A program made the position numbers and the translations under genes. Shown piece after piece: positions 34,530-42,081 of a stretch of 42,081 nt of DNA. Location: the NCBI GenBank assembly GCA_013538855.1, contig JABXJS010000164.1, positions 1 through 42,081 on the forward strand. Reading direction: 5' to 3'. How positions within the stretch are numbered: position 1 is the first letter of the stretch; each line of letters begins with the position of its first letter. The notes beneath the pieces were generated by a model. That model worked only from the letters and a program-made list of their open reading frames with translations. It ran no database searches and was not told where the DNA came from. Source of the DNA: Herpetosiphonaceae bacterium (lineage in GTDB: Bacteria > Chloroflexota > Chloroflexia > Chloroflexales > Herpetosiphonaceae).

Positions 34530-35275
34530 TCACTGGTGCGGCGGCTGGGATCGGCCGAGCTATGGCGCTGCGCTGGGCGCAGGCAGGCTGGACGATCGTT
34601 GGTGTTGATGTCGATGCGCTGGCCCTCACGGCGACGCAGCGTGCGGTGCAGGCCCTTGGCGTGCCGCTGCACCCGTTTGTTGTCGATCTCGCCCAGGCTG
34701 AGCAGCGGCGGGCGCTCATGCGGCAGTTGGCGCTGTTGCCGCCGATTGATGTGTTGATCAACAACGCGGGCATTAGCGCTGTTGGACGTTTTGGGCGGCT
34801 GGCGCTGGCTCCGCAGCAGGCTGTGCTCGATATCAATCTTACTGCGCCGCTGACACTGACGGCGCAGCTGCTTGGTGAGCGTCGGCTGGCCGCCGATGCC
34901 GCGCTCGTCTTTATCTCCTCCCTCAGTCACTTCACTGGCTACCCTGGGGCCAGCGCCTACGCCGCGACCAAAAGTGGGCTAGCCGCTTTTGCCCGCAGCG
35001 TGGCGGTTGCCGCGCCCGCGCTGCACGTGCTGACCGTCTATCCTGGTCCCACGCGCACGGACCATGCGCGGCGCTACAGCCCCGATAACCGCCGCGAACA
35101 CCGCCGCATGCCGCCAGACGACCTTGCGGCAGCGATTTTTCGTGCGGTTCAGCGCCGTCAGCGCATCCTGATTCCTGGCTGGAACAATCGGCTGGCCGCA
35201 GTGTTTGGTATGTTGCTGCCACGGCTCAGCGAGCGCCTGATGGCGCGTCTGATGCTGCGCGACACGCCAAGCTAG
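34511..35275 (+). CDS. Short-chain dehydrogenase/reductase
   Basis: A 254-residue classical SDR with TGAAAGIGRAM, NNAGIS, active-site Ser (FISSLSH) and YAATK. The ATG at 34511 lies inside the upstream SDR gene (19-nt overlap, other frame), which implies coupled translation. The two SDRs are clearly different proteins rather than recent copies. They may act in one pathway, but no neighbour tells which. Confidence 0.88.
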   Translation: MAKICVITGAAAGIGRAMALRWAQAGWTIVGVDVDALALTATQRAVQALGVPLHPFVVDLAQAEQRRALMRQLALLPPIDVLINNAGISAVGRFGRLALAPQQAVLDINLTAPLTLTAQLLGERRLAADAALVFISSLSHFTGYPGASAYAATKSGLAAFARSVAVAAPALHVLTVYPGPTRTDHARRYSPDNRREHRRMPPDDLAAAIFRAVQRRQRILIPGWNNRLAAVFGMLLPRLSERLMARLMLRDTPS

Positions 35276-35411
35276 CCCACTGCTCTTGGCATCGCACCGC
35301 GGTGCTAGGTGAACCACCTTGGCCGTGCGTTTTGAGCGCGGGCGCGACACGGGCCTGCTGCGTGCCGCTGCCTGCGTGGGCTTAACCACGGTGGTTTATT
35401 TCAACAAACGA
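35276..35411. other. Convergent intergenic region with small palindromes
   Basis: It holds GCACCGCGGTGC (35294-35305, perfect palindrome) and AACCAC-G-GTGGTT (35384-35396). The latter overlaps the 13-mer GGCTTAACCACGG (35379-35391), also found in copy 1 of the tandem repeat (25365-25377). No T-tract terminator is obvious. Confidence 0.45.
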
Positions 35412-36044
35412 TCATGCTGACTGCTCCCACGTTGCATCGCCATAAAAATCGCCGTGATCGCGGGCGAGGAATGCCTCGATCTGGGCGCGTTTCTCGCCGA
35501 TGGTGAAGGCTGGGCCGTGGCCGGGGTAGCAGGTGGTCGCATCGGGCCAAGCCAGAATGACATTGCGCAGGGTGGCGAGGGTGGTCTGAAAGTCGGCGGC
35601 TGACCAGGTGCGGCCAGGGCCGCCGGCGAAGATCGTATCGCCAACGATCACCCGCTGATCGTGCTCAATGGCGAAGCAGAGCATATCTTGGGTGTGGCCT
35701 GGCGTCGCGTAGACCCGTAGCTGATGCTGGCCGAGGTGGATATGATCGCCAGCGTGCAGGATGCGCGTGGTGGGCAGCTGTAGATCGTTCACGTGCGGCC
35801 CGGGATGCGCCAATAGAGGCACGTGCAGGTCGTCCAGCATCTCATTGAGCGCGCCGATGTGATCAGCGTGCGTGTGGGTGAGGGCGATGGCGATGGGCTG
35901 TGTATCCGCAAGCAGCGTGTGGAGTGTTTCCGGGTCGGCACCAGGATCGAAGAGGATGCTGGAGCGCGTGGCCGGGCAGACGAGGACGTAGGTGTTCATG
36001 GGCCATGGGCCGACCGCGCGCATACGAAGTTCGAGGGCGCTCAT
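35412..36044 (-). CDS. Metallo-beta-lactamase-fold hydrolase (glyoxalase II-like)
   Basis: A 210-residue binuclear metal hydrolase. The metal motif THTHADHIG gives His57, His59, Asp61 and His62. His117 (PGHT), Asp136 (GDT) and His176 (PGHG) complete the site. This set is typical of glyoxalase II and related small thioester or lactone hydrolases; the exact substrate cannot be told. Its ATG overlaps the stop of the dehalogenase gene (ATGA at 36041-36044), so the two are coupled. Confidence 0.92.
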   Translation of the reverse strand: MSALELRMRAVGPWPMNTYVLVCPATRSSILFDPGADPETLHTLLADTQPIAIALTHTHADHIGALNEMLDDLHVPLLAHPGPHVNDLQLPTTRILHAGDHIHLGQHQLRVYATPGHTQDMLCFAIEHDQRVIVGDTIFAGGPGRTWSAADFQTTLATLRNVILAWPDATTCYPGHGPAFTIGEKRAQIEAFLARDHGDFYGDATWEQSA

Positions 36045-36946
36045 GCAGAAGCTCCTTCAGTCTGACGAATAAAGTTGACCACAATCTGGGCAAACTCCGG
36101 GCCGCGATCTTCCTGAACGAAGTGGCCGCCGCCGGTGATGGTTGTGTGCGGCTGGCCTTTGGCCCCAGGCACGAGGCGCTGGAAGAGCGTATCGCCGCCG
36201 GCGGTGATTGGATCGCCATCGCTGAAGGCGGTCAGGAACGGCTTTTCCCAGCGGCGCAGCACCTCCCAAGCGGCGCGATTGGCGGCGGCGGCGGGGTCAT
36301 CGGGGTGATTGGGCACGAGGCGTGGGAAGACCCGTGCGCCAGCCTTGAAGCGTTCATCGGGGAAGGGCGCATCGTAGGCGGCCTGGGCTGCTTCATCGAG
36401 TGGCTGAACGCAGCCGCCGCGCACAATCGCGCCAATTGGCAGCTCGGGCATGGTTTGCGATAGATCGAGCCAGCGCTGAAACGCCGCGCCCATGGGGCGA
36501 TCGCCGGTGGGCAGACCGCCATTACTCAAGACGATGCGCTCGAAGCGCTCGGGCAGCGCAGCGGCCAGCCGCAGGCCAATCAGCGACCCCCAGTCTTGGC
36601 AGACGAGGGTGATGTGCTCCAGCTGATTGGCGACGAGCCACTGCTGCATCCACTCGACGTGGCGCTGATAGGTATAGTCGGCCTGCTCGGCAGGCTTATC
36701 GGAGCGCCCGAAGCCGACGAGGTCAGGCGCAATGGCGCGATAGCCAGCGTCGGTGATGATGGGGATCATCTTGCGGTACAAGAACGACCACGTTGGCTCG
36801 CCGTGCAGCAAGAGGACGGGCGCGGCGCTGCGCTCGCCAGCATCGACAGCGTAGATGCGCAGCTGATCGACCTCAGTGACGTGGCCGGGAAAATCAAAAT
36901 CGGGCACGTGGGCGAAGCGCTCTTCGGGAGTGCGTAAGATGTGCAT
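36041..36946 (-). CDS. Haloalkane dehalogenase-type alpha/beta hydrolase
   Basis: A 301-residue alpha/beta-hydrolase of the haloalkane dehalogenase subfamily I kind, which releases halide from alkyl halides. HGEPTWSFLYRKMIP holds the oxyanion region. The nucleophile is Asp118 in CQDWG, with the halide-binding Trp119 directly after. The cap contains a Trp (about 159) that could be the second halide ligand, and AYDAPFPDERFKAGARVFP as in DhlA. The acid is Asp in FSDGDPITAG (about 243) and the base His275 (GGGHFVQED). Real dehalogenase activity is likely but needs proof, since epoxide hydrolases share the fold. Second gene of the kinase-dehalogenase-MBL operon. Confidence 0.85.
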   Translation of the reverse strand: MHILRTPEERFAHVPDFDFPGHVTEVDQLRIYAVDAGERSAAPVLLLHGEPTWSFLYRKMIPIITDAGYRAIAPDLVGFGRSDKPAEQADYTYQRHVEWMQQWLVANQLEHITLVCQDWGSLIGLRLAAALPERFERIVLSNGGLPTGDRPMGAAFQRWLDLSQTMPELPIGAIVRGGCVQPLDEAAQAAYDAPFPDERFKAGARVFPRLVPNHPDDPAAAANRAAWEVLRRWEKPFLTAFSDGDPITAGGDTLFQRLVPGAKGQPHTTITGGGHFVQEDRGPEFAQIVVNFIRQTEGASA

Positions 36947-36961
36947 AGGTTCTCCTTCTTA

Positions 36962-37786
36962 CTACATACGCATGCGGGCGGCAACAGCCGCTGGTGTCGG
37001 CATTGTATCAACACCAGGGCCTTCGATGGCGCAGGCGGCGGCGGCGCAGGCCCAGCGAGCGGCGGCAGCGAGTGTGCGCTGCTGCTGGTAGTGCCACAAA
37101 AATGCCGCTGCCCAGACATCGCCAGCACCAGTTGGATCGACTGGGCGGGCGGGGTAGGCGGCGACATCCAAGCGCTGGTTGGCGTGCCAGATGGTCACAC
37201 CTTGGCTGCCGCGTGTGAGGGCGACGATCGGGCCATGCTGGCTCCATGCGGCGACAGTGGTCGCGGGTGTAGCGCCAATATCCTCGGTGCTGAGGACGAC
37301 GACATCAACATTGGCGAGCAGGTCTGGGCTTGGCTGCCATGGGCGTGGATGGATGCGTCCGCCAGCGTCCCAGGTGCGCAGCCAACCTTGCGGGGTGAGG
37401 CCGATCAGGGCGTGGGGAAAGATGGTGCGCCACGGGGCGTCAGGCAGCTCATCGAGGAGTGGCGCAATATGAACAAGCGGTGTCGTGCGCCAGCGTGGCG
37501 GGATGCTGGCCAGATCGAGCGGAGCAGGCGCGGCGGTAACGAGCTGCTGGCGCTCATCACCGTGATAGCGGTTGATGAAGGTTGCGGTAGCTGGCGTGGG
37601 CAGGCGCAGCAGGGCTGCTGCTGCTGGCAGGCGGATTGCATAGCTTGTGTCGATGACCGTGGCTAAGCCGACCTGACCGCCCCAAGCGGCGACGGCGTGG
37701 GCGGCGTACCAGCTGGTGCCGCCAGGCAGTGTCGCGCCATTCGACTGGAGATCGCGAGTAAGACCGCCGATCACAAGGTAGTCCAT
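36962..37786 (-). CDS. PfkB/ribokinase-family carbohydrate kinase
   Basis: A 274-residue sugar or nucleoside kinase. Near the N-terminus PGGTSWYAAHAVAAWGG matches the PfkB GG motif, and DPTGAGDVWAAAFL near residue 222 is the anion-hole/catalytic Asp signature (PfkB signature 2). The protein is shorter than typical ribokinases (about 300), with a reduced lid region. GGGAGG precedes the ATG. The dehalogenase gene begins 15 nt after its stop, so they are probably co-transcribed. The substrate is unknown. Confidence 0.88.
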   Translation of the reverse strand: MDYLVIGGLTRDLQSNGATLPGGTSWYAAHAVAAWGGQVGLATVIDTSYAIRLPAAAALLRLPTPATATFINRYHGDERQQLVTAAPAPLDLASIPPRWRTTPLVHIAPLLDELPDAPWRTIFPHALIGLTPQGWLRTWDAGGRIHPRPWQPSPDLLANVDVVVLSTEDIGATPATTVAAWSQHGPIVALTRGSQGVTIWHANQRLDVAAYPARPVDPTGAGDVWAAAFLWHYQQQRTLAAAARWACAAAACAIEGPGVDTMPTPAAVAARMRM

Positions 37787-37899
37787 TGATGTTCCTCCCA
37801 GCCAAACTACGCCACGGGATCAGCTTGACAGCAGCTGATCGCAGTTGTGACCAACGCATATCAATAGCTTAAGCAGCGGGCACAGAGAAGATAGATGGG

Positions 37900-38343
37900 C
37901 TAGACGGTGCTCGGATCGTCCGGCTGTCCTGCGGACTGCATGCGCATAATGGTGCCTTGAGCGACGGCGACAAGCAGCTCTTGCGCACTACTGGTCACGA
38001 ACACATCGGCGCGGCATACAGCTTGGCGCTGACCGCTGGCGACGACTGTTGCGCGAGCTGTTAGCAGCGTACCTTGAGCCGGACGAACATAGTTAATTTT
38101 GTATTCGGCGGTAACAATGTGTGGGCCGAGAACCGTGCCGGCGGCGAAGGTAAGGACATTATCGGCGGCATAGCTGATGACGCCACCGTGGATGAAGCCG
38201 TGCTGTTGCAGCAGATCGGGCGTGACTGGCAGGGTGAGTGTAGCCATGCCTGGTGCAAAGGCCGTGATACTGGCGTTGAGCCAGCGGCTAAATGGCTGCT
38301 GGGCTAACACCTGTTGGGCAAACATCAGCGTAGCGTCGGCCAT
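37900..38343 (-). CDS. Hotdog-fold thioesterase, PaaI type
   Basis: A 147-residue single hotdog domain that probably hydrolyses acyl-CoA thioesters. QQHGFIHGGVISYAADNVLTFAAG is the PaaI-type motif (HGGxxxxxxD), with the catalytic acid at the Asp of AADN. EYKINYVRPAQG forms the central strand. AAAGGA lies upstream of the ATG. It sits alone between the kinase operon and the ribosomal block. Confidence 0.88.
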   Translation of the reverse strand: MADATLMFAQQVLAQQPFSRWLNASITAFAPGMATLTLPVTPDLLQQHGFIHGGVISYAADNVLTFAAGTVLGPHIVTAEYKINYVRPAQGTLLTARATVVASGQRQAVCRADVFVTSSAQELLVAVAQGTIMRMQSAGQPDDPSTV

Positions 38344-38435
38344 AGGTAGGTCCTTTCTCCACAGTTAAGCGCTGCTGCTCTATTGTAGAGCATGTTCGCG
38401 ATAGTGATTGTGGGCTGCGTGGTGGTACAGGGCAC

Positions 38436-38471
38436 AAAAAAAGTACCCACACGCGATTGTGTGGGTACTTT
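38436..38471 (-). terminator. Terminator of the rplJ-rplL transcript
   Basis: On the minus strand AAAGTACCCACAC and its full complement form a 13-bp stem with a 6-nt loop, followed by a run of T residues. Confidence 0.92.
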
Positions 38472-38490
38472 GGGGGTTGGAGTGGCGGGC

Positions 38491-38892
38491 CTACTTGACG
38501 TCGACCTCGGCACCGGCCTCGACGAGCTTGGCCTTGGCGGCATCGGCCTCTTCCTTGGAGACGCCCTCTTTGACCGGCTTGGGCGCGCCCTCGACCAGGT
38601 CTTTGGCCTCTTTGAGGCCGAGGCTGGTCAGCTCGCGGACGGCCTTAATGACGGCGATCTTCTTGCTGGCATCGACGGCCTTCAAGATCACGTCGAACTC
38701 CGTCTGCTCCTCGGCGGCAGCGGCTGCGCCATCGCCACCGGCAGCGCCCATAGGCATCGCGCCCATGGCCATGACGGGAGCGGCGGCGCTGACGCCGAAC
38801 TCTTCTTCCATCGCCTTCGCCAGCTCAGCGGCCTCGACCAGGGTCAGGCCCTTGAGCTCTTCCAACAGGTTGGTAACTTTTTCGGACGCCAT
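38491..38892 (-). CDS. rplL: 50S ribosomal protein L7/L12
   Basis: A 133-residue stalk protein. The N-terminal dimerisation helices ([29 protein letters not shown]), an Ala/Gly/Met-rich hinge (about 36-62) and the C-terminal factor-binding domain ([23 protein letters not shown]...[13 protein letters not shown]) are complete. It lies downstream of rplJ by 21 nt and is followed by a terminator instead of rpoB. Confidence 0.97.
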   Translation of the reverse strand: MASEKVTNLLEELKGLTLVEAAELAKAMEEEFGVSAAAPVMAMGAMPMGAAGGDGAAAAAEEQTEFDVILKAVDASKKIAVIKAVRELTSLGLKEAKDLVEGAPKPVKEGVSKEEADAAKAKLVEAGAEVDVK

Positions 38893-38913
38893 GTTCGTAG
38901 ATCTCCTTATAAC

Positions 38914-39444
38914 TTAGGCGGAAGCTCCGCCTTCTTTTTCTGCGTAAGCATTCAAGATGTAAGCAATATTGCGCATCACACCGCTGAGCGCGCCGACGAT
39001 ACGGCTGGCTGGAGCCTGGACGCCGCCCAAGATCTTGGCCAGGCTGTCGGTGCGAGTTGGCATCTTGGCGATCTGCTCCAAGTCTTTGCCTTGGATGACG
39101 CTTGTACCGAGAATACCGCCTTTGACCTTGATATCTTTCTTAGCGGCTTTGAAGTAGTCGTCGACAGCTTTGGCAACGCCGGGGATGTCATCATACGAGA
39201 ACGTCAACAGGGTTGGGCCTTCGAGGAACTGTTCAACAGCTTCGTGGCCGCTGTTGCGCACAGCTAAGCGGGTTAGCGTATTTTTTGCAACGATAACCTC
39301 GCCGCCTTTGTCACGTACAGCCTTGCGCAGTTCCGCCAACTCACTCACTGTGAGGCCGCGGTAGTCGGCGACGAGCATCATCTGCATGCGGCTCATGCGC
39401 TCGGTTAGTTCGGCTACAGCTTGTTCTTTGGCTGCCGTTGGCAT
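38914..39444 (-). CDS. rplJ: 50S ribosomal protein L10
   Basis: A 176-residue stalk base protein. [22 protein letters not shown] and [11 protein letters not shown] are the family core, and the C-terminal helix (about 155-172) binds L7/L12 dimers. The start at 39444 has GGGGGTG upstream; the longer frame runs through the leader RNA. Expression is probably controlled by the attenuator at 39472-39507, where L10 or the L10-L12 complex would bind the leader. Confidence 0.96.
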   Translation of the reverse strand: MPTAAKEQAVAELTERMSRMQMMLVADYRGLTVSELAELRKAVRDKGGEVIVAKNTLTRLAVRNSGHEAVEQFLEGPTLLTFSYDDIPGVAKAVDDYFKAAKKDIKVKGGILGTSVIQGKDLEQIAKMPTRTDSLAKILGGVQAPASRIVGALSGVMRNIAYILNAYAEKEGGASA

Positions 39445-39464
39445 CGAATTCACCCCCTTTCGTA

Positions 39465-39600
39465 GGAGAATAAAAAACCTCTGCACGAAGACAGCGCGTG
39501 CAGAGGTAGAGTCAACATAATCGTTGGTCAATGCACCTCGGCTGGTGGTCGTTTGCTGGACCATTAAGCTCGCCAGAGCGCCGGCTGTCTTCGGTATCAG
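39465..39600 (-). ncRNA. L10 leader (autoregulatory mRNA leader of rplJL)
   Basis: The gap between rplA and rplJ has the known L10-leader hallmarks: CCGAAGACAGC near the 5' side, a GGCGAGCTTAATGG stretch, GAGGTGCATTG, and a final hairpin with T-tract before the rplJ ribosome site. The leader element CGAAGACAGC (complement of 39584-39593) is perfectly complementary to the attenuator loop GCTGTCTTCG (complement of 39486-39495). The 5' boundary is approximate. Confidence 0.82.
39472..39507 (-). terminator. Attenuator in the rplJ leader
   Basis: On the minus strand ACCTCTGCACG-(9-nt loop)-CGTGCAGAGGT forms an 11-bp stem followed by six T residues (39472-39477), 27 nt before the rplJ ATG. It is an intrinsic terminator inside the leader. 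Confidence 0.88.
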
Positions 39601-39646
39601 TATGTAATTGTGAATAATTCTACGTGATCTTTACGAAATCGTCAAA

Positions 39647-40369
39647 CTAGCTTGGCATCGCCATATTCTGGGCGGCGGTGACATCGAGCGCGATGCCGGG
39701 GCCCATGGTGCTGGTGATCGTGGCGCTCTTGATATAGACGCCTTTTTGGCCACTGGGCTTTGCGGCTTTGATCGCGTCCATGAGCACCGCCAGATTATCG
39801 CGGATCTGATCGGCGGAGAAGCTGACCTTGCCGATGGCGACGTGGACCAAGCCCGTCTTATCGTTGCGGAACTCGACCTTACCGGCCTTGAGTTCACGAA
39901 TAGCGCGGGGCAGATCGCCCGGTGGGACAACCGTGCCGCTCTTGGGGTTTGGCATCAAGCCACGGCGACCGAGGATACGACCCAGCCGACCAACTTTACC
40001 CATCATATCAGGTGTCGCTACAGCCACATCAAAATCAACAAAGTTTTCTTTCTCGATGCGCTGAATCAGATCATCGCCGCCGACGATATCGGCACCGGCA
40101 CCCTGGGCAGCTGCCTCGGCGTCGCCCTGAGCGAACACCAGCACGCGAACGGTTTTACCTGTGCCGTGGGGTAGTGAAGCCGTGCTGCGCACTGTCTGGT
40201 CGGCGTGGCGTGGATCGATACCGAGGCGCAGGTGCACCTCAATCGTTGCATCGAAATTGGTGAACGACGTATCCTTGACAAGTTGGGCCGCCTCTTCAGG
40301 CGTATACAAGCGATCAGGATCGACCTTTTTGGCCGCTTCCAAATATTTTTTACCGCGTTGCTGTGCCAT
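39647..40369 (-). CDS. rplA: 50S ribosomal protein L1
   Basis: A 240-residue L1 protein. [33 protein letters not shown] is the N-terminal family block, [18 protein letters not shown] is the central signature, and [20 protein letters not shown] follows. It binds 23S rRNA at the E-site stalk and usually represses rplK-rplA translation. It lies 53 nt after rplK. Confidence 0.97.
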   Translation of the reverse strand: MAQQRGKKYLEAAKKVDPDRLYTPEEAAQLVKDTSFTNFDATIEVHLRLGIDPRHADQTVRSTASLPHGTGKTVRVLVFAQGDAEAAAQGAGADIVGGDDLIQRIEKENFVDFDVAVATPDMMGKVGRLGRILGRRGLMPNPKSGTVVPPGDLPRAIRELKAGKVEFRNDKTGLVHVAIGKVSFSADQIRDNLAVLMDAIKAAKPSGQKGVYIKSATITSTMGPGIALDVTAAQNMAMPS

Positions 40370-40422
40370 GATAAACTCCTTCGTGGTCGTAGCGAGACCG
40401 GATCTCTGCCACGAAAAACACT

Positions 40423-40848
40423 TTAGTCTTGGATTGTGATGCCCATCGAGCGAGCGGTGCCGGCGATAATTTTCTCGGCGGCGGCCACATCGTTCGCATT
40501 CAAGTCAGGCATTTTCGTTTCGGCGATCTGGCGCAGCTGGTCGCGGGTGATTGAGCCAGCGGTGCTGCGGCCGGCGGTGCCGGTACCTTTGCTCACGCCA
40601 GCGGCCTTGCGCAGTAGGTCGGCGGCTGGTGGTGTGCGCAGGATATACGTGAATGAGCGATCGCCATAAACCGTGATCTCAACAGGAATGATTGTCCCCA
40701 CCTGAGCGGCGGTTTTCTCGTTGTAGTCCTTCACAAACGCCATGATATTGATGCCGGTAGCACCTAGCGCAGGGCCGACCGGTGGGGCTGGCGTTGCTTT
40801 TCCAGCCGGCAGCTGTAGCTTAACAACTGCCGTAACTTTCTTAGCCAC
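40423..40848 (-). CDS. rplK: 50S ribosomal protein L11
   Basis: A 141-residue L11 with [34 protein letters not shown] at the N-terminus and the C-terminal rRNA-binding domain, including the family pattern [21 protein letters not shown]. The start codon is GTG, with GGAGGAG upstream. It binds the GTPase-associated centre. Confidence 0.97.
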   Translation of the reverse strand: MAKKVTAVVKLQLPAGKATPAPPVGPALGATGINIMAFVKDYNEKTAAQVGTIIPVEITVYGDRSFTYILRTPPAADLLRKAAGVSKGTGTAGRSTAGSITRDQLRQIAETKMPDLNANDVAAAEKIIAGTARSMGITIQD

Positions 40849-40905
40849 AGTAATACTCCTCCGCTGACCGTAGTCAGCAAACGGTTAAAACAAAATTACG
40901 CTATT

Positions 40906-41472
40906 TTAGTCAACTAACCGGACAACCTGCAAGAAGTCTAGTTCGACCGGGGCTTCGCGTCCGAAGAAGGATACCAAGACGCGCACCCGTCCACGCTCTT
41001 CATCGATGCCATCGACGACACCTTCGAAGTCGGTGAACGGCCCATCGGTGATCTTGACTGTCTGTCCAATTTCGTAGTTGACCTTAACGCGAGGTGCTTC
41101 TTCCTCCATCTGCTTCAAGATGGTTTTAACCTCGTCTTCGGCCAGCGGTGTGGGCTTGGTGCCCATACCTACGAAGCTGGTAACGCCAGGTGTGTTGCGC
41201 ACCACATACCACGAGTCATCGGTAAGCCGCATCTGCACAAGTACATAGCCAGGAAAGACCTTTTTTTGAACTGTGCGGCGCTGTCCATTCTTGATCTCGA
41301 TCTCTTCTTCGGTGGGAACCACCACGTGGAAGATCTCGCTTCGCATATCCATTGATTCAATGCGATGCTCAAGATTCTGCTTGACCTTATTCTCGTAGCC
41401 TGAGTAAGTGTGAATGACATACCAATGGACGTCGTCAGGCTGCTCTGATTTTTTGGTTTCGTTATCAGCCAT
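40906..41472 (-). CDS. nusG: Transcription antitermination/elongation factor NusG
   Basis: A 188-residue NusG: NGN domain (WYVIHTYSGYENKVKQNLEHR ... FPGYVLVQM, VVRNTPGVTSFVG) and C-terminal KOW domain (IGQTVKITDGPFTDFEGVVDGIDEERGRV). It binds RNA polymerase and Rho or ribosomal S10. The ATG at 41472 with GAGGAG upstream was chosen over an open stretch of 28 codons that crosses into the secE gap. Confidence 0.97.
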   Translation of the reverse strand: MADNETKKSEQPDDVHWYVIHTYSGYENKVKQNLEHRIESMDMRSEIFHVVVPTEEEIEIKNGQRRTVQKKVFPGYVLVQMRLTDDSWYVVRNTPGVTSFVGMGTKPTPLAEDEVKTILKQMEEEAPRVKVNYEIGQTVKITDGPFTDFEGVVDGIDEERGRVRVLVSFFGREAPVELDFLQVVRLVD

Positions 41473-41494
41473 AATGCTCCTCTTAGGGAGGCGA

Positions 41495-41701
41495 TTACTG
41501 GATAAAGCGAACGATTTGCGAAAACAGCAAATCGAACAAACCGAGGAATGCACCAATCGACAGCGAGATCACGACGACGGCCAACGTCAGGCGCTGGGTT
41601 TCTTCGCGGCTGGGCCACACGACATTGCGCATCTCCGACGCAGCTTCGCGGAAGAACTGACCAATTCCACTCTGGTTACGATCTTTACTTGCCACGGCCA
41701 C
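41495..41701 (-). CDS. secE: Preprotein translocase subunit SecE
   Basis: A 68-residue single-span SecE: amphipathic helix FFREAASEMRNVVWPSREET (with the family VxWPxRxE pattern) and one C-terminal membrane helix (TLAVVVISLSIGAFLGLFDLLF). The start is GTG at 41701, with GGAGG 5 nt upstream; a second GTG two codons later is possible. It clamps SecY. Confidence 0.95.
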   Translation of the reverse strand: MAVASKDRNQSGIGQFFREAASEMRNVVWPSREETQRLTLAVVVISLSIGAFLGLFDLLFSQIVRFIQ

Positions 41702-41737
41702 CCTGGCCTCCTATGTTGTAGAACAATCCGACGTTAC

Positions 41738-41902
41738 TTATTTGGTCTCACGATGCAGGCGGTGCTCCCGGCAGCGCGGGCAGTACTTTTGCAGCTCAAG
41801 CCGCGCCTGGTCGTTTTTGCGGTTTTTCTGGGTCGTGTAGTTGCGCTCTTTGCACTCGGTGCACGCAAGCGTGATCACGATCCGATTTTCTTTCTTGGCC
41901 AT
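41738..41902 (-). CDS. rpmG: 50S ribosomal protein L33
   Basis: A 54-residue protein, short but complete, beginning [18 protein letters not shown] and ending [10 protein letters not shown]. The zinc-ribbon cysteines CTEC and CPRC are both present, so this is the zinc-binding (C+) form. Its position between tuf and secE is the usual one. CCAGGTC-like bases precede the ATG and the ribosome site is weak. Confidence 0.95.
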   Translation of the reverse strand: MAKKENRIVITLACTECKERNYTTQKNRKNDQARLELQKYCPRCREHRLHRETK

Positions 41903-41926
41903 TGACCTGGTCCTCTAAAGTTGGGC

Positions 41927-41965
41927 GCAAGCGAATAGAGGCAGAAGCTGCCCCCATTCGCTTGC
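41927..41965 (-). terminator. Hairpin between tuf and rpmG
   Basis: GCAAGCGAAT (41927-41936) pairs with ATTCGCTTGC (41956-41965); an inner GCAG/CTGC stem is nested. No T-tract. It may end or process the tuf transcript. Confidence 0.55.
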
Positions 41966-41981
41966 AAGTTATGTATGAATC

Positions 41982-42081
41982 TTACTCGTCGATCTTGGTC
42001 ACGATGCCGGCGCCGACGGTGCGGCCACCTTCACGGATGGCGAACTTGAGGCCCTGCTCGATGGCGACGGGCACGATCAGC
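41982..42081 (-). CDS. tuf: Elongation factor Tu, C-terminal end
   Basis: The last 33 codons of EF-Tu, ending at the window edge: [20 protein letters not shown] then [12 protein letters not shown] and a TAA stop. This is the conserved domain 3 tail of bacterial EF-Tu. The rest lies outside the window. Confidence 0.96.
   Translation of the reverse strand, partial: LIVPVAIEQGLKFAIREGGRTVGAGIVTKIDE

Overview
This window reads as a chromosomal segment of a Chloroflexota bacterium, probably class Chloroflexia. The basis is a GC-rich protein-coding style with Gram-positive-like RNAs (a long SRP RNA with an Alu-type 5' part, and an L10 leader with an attenuator), CCA-encoding tRNA genes, a secreted trypsin-like protease, a paired glgC set, and a tuf-rpmG-secE-nusG-rplKAJL block. 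The phylum call is inference from gene content, not from a database search.

Layout. (1) Positions 1-3500, minus strand: a sugar ABC operon (lipoprotein binding protein, MalF-type permease, MalG-type permease). The MalG gene is cut in its EAA loop by unrelated sequence at the window edge. A strong promoter with two palindromic operator candidates precedes it. (2) Positions 3650-12875, minus strand: a LacI-family regulator, two cytoplasmic six-hairpin glycosidases, a small disordered ORF, a second binding protein, two MalF-type permeases (one frameshifted) and a MalG-type permease. Two copies of the TGGAAACGTTTCCA operator bracket the regulator. Imported oligosaccharides are presumably cleaved inside the cell. 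(3) Positions 12978-24981: a cysteine synthase/cystathionine beta-synthase with CBS domains, a short tryptophan-dioxygenase-family protein, glgC plus a catalytically degenerate glgC paralogue, an M32 carboxypeptidase, a dnaJ-clpC chaperone operon, a nuclease-fold-like unknown protein and a PduO-type cobalamin adenosyltransferase. (4) Positions 24982-25730: about 750 bases without a convincing gene, holding two tandem 138-bp repeats. (5) Positions 25731-29562: tRNA-Gly(GCC), an orphan degenerate histidine kinase, the 270-nt SRP RNA, a channel-like membrane protein, phenylalanine hydroxylase and tRNA-Thr(CGT). (6) Positions 29563-38400: a secreted trypsin with a C-terminal domain, galT-galK, two overlapping SDR genes, a pfkB kinase-haloalkane dehalogenase-MBL hydrolase operon and a hotdog thioesterase. 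(7) Positions 38436-42081, minus strand: rplL, rplJ (with attenuator leader), rplA, rplK, nusG, secE, rpmG and the 3' end of tuf.

How it works together. Much of the window serves carbohydrate flow: uptake by two ABC systems, intracellular glycoside hydrolysis, galactose entry through galK/galT, and glycogen synthesis through ADP-glucose pyrophosphorylase. Most minus-strand operons are tightly packed, and four junctions use ATGA stop/start overlaps. Many 3' ends carry perfect GC-rich hairpins, some without a T-tract. The most notable observations are the degenerate GlgC partner, a symmetric bidirectional promoter between galK and an SDR gene, an L10 leader whose attenuator loop is complementary to an upstream leader element, an operator placed between a weak terminator and the glycosidase genes, and the interrupted MalG gene.
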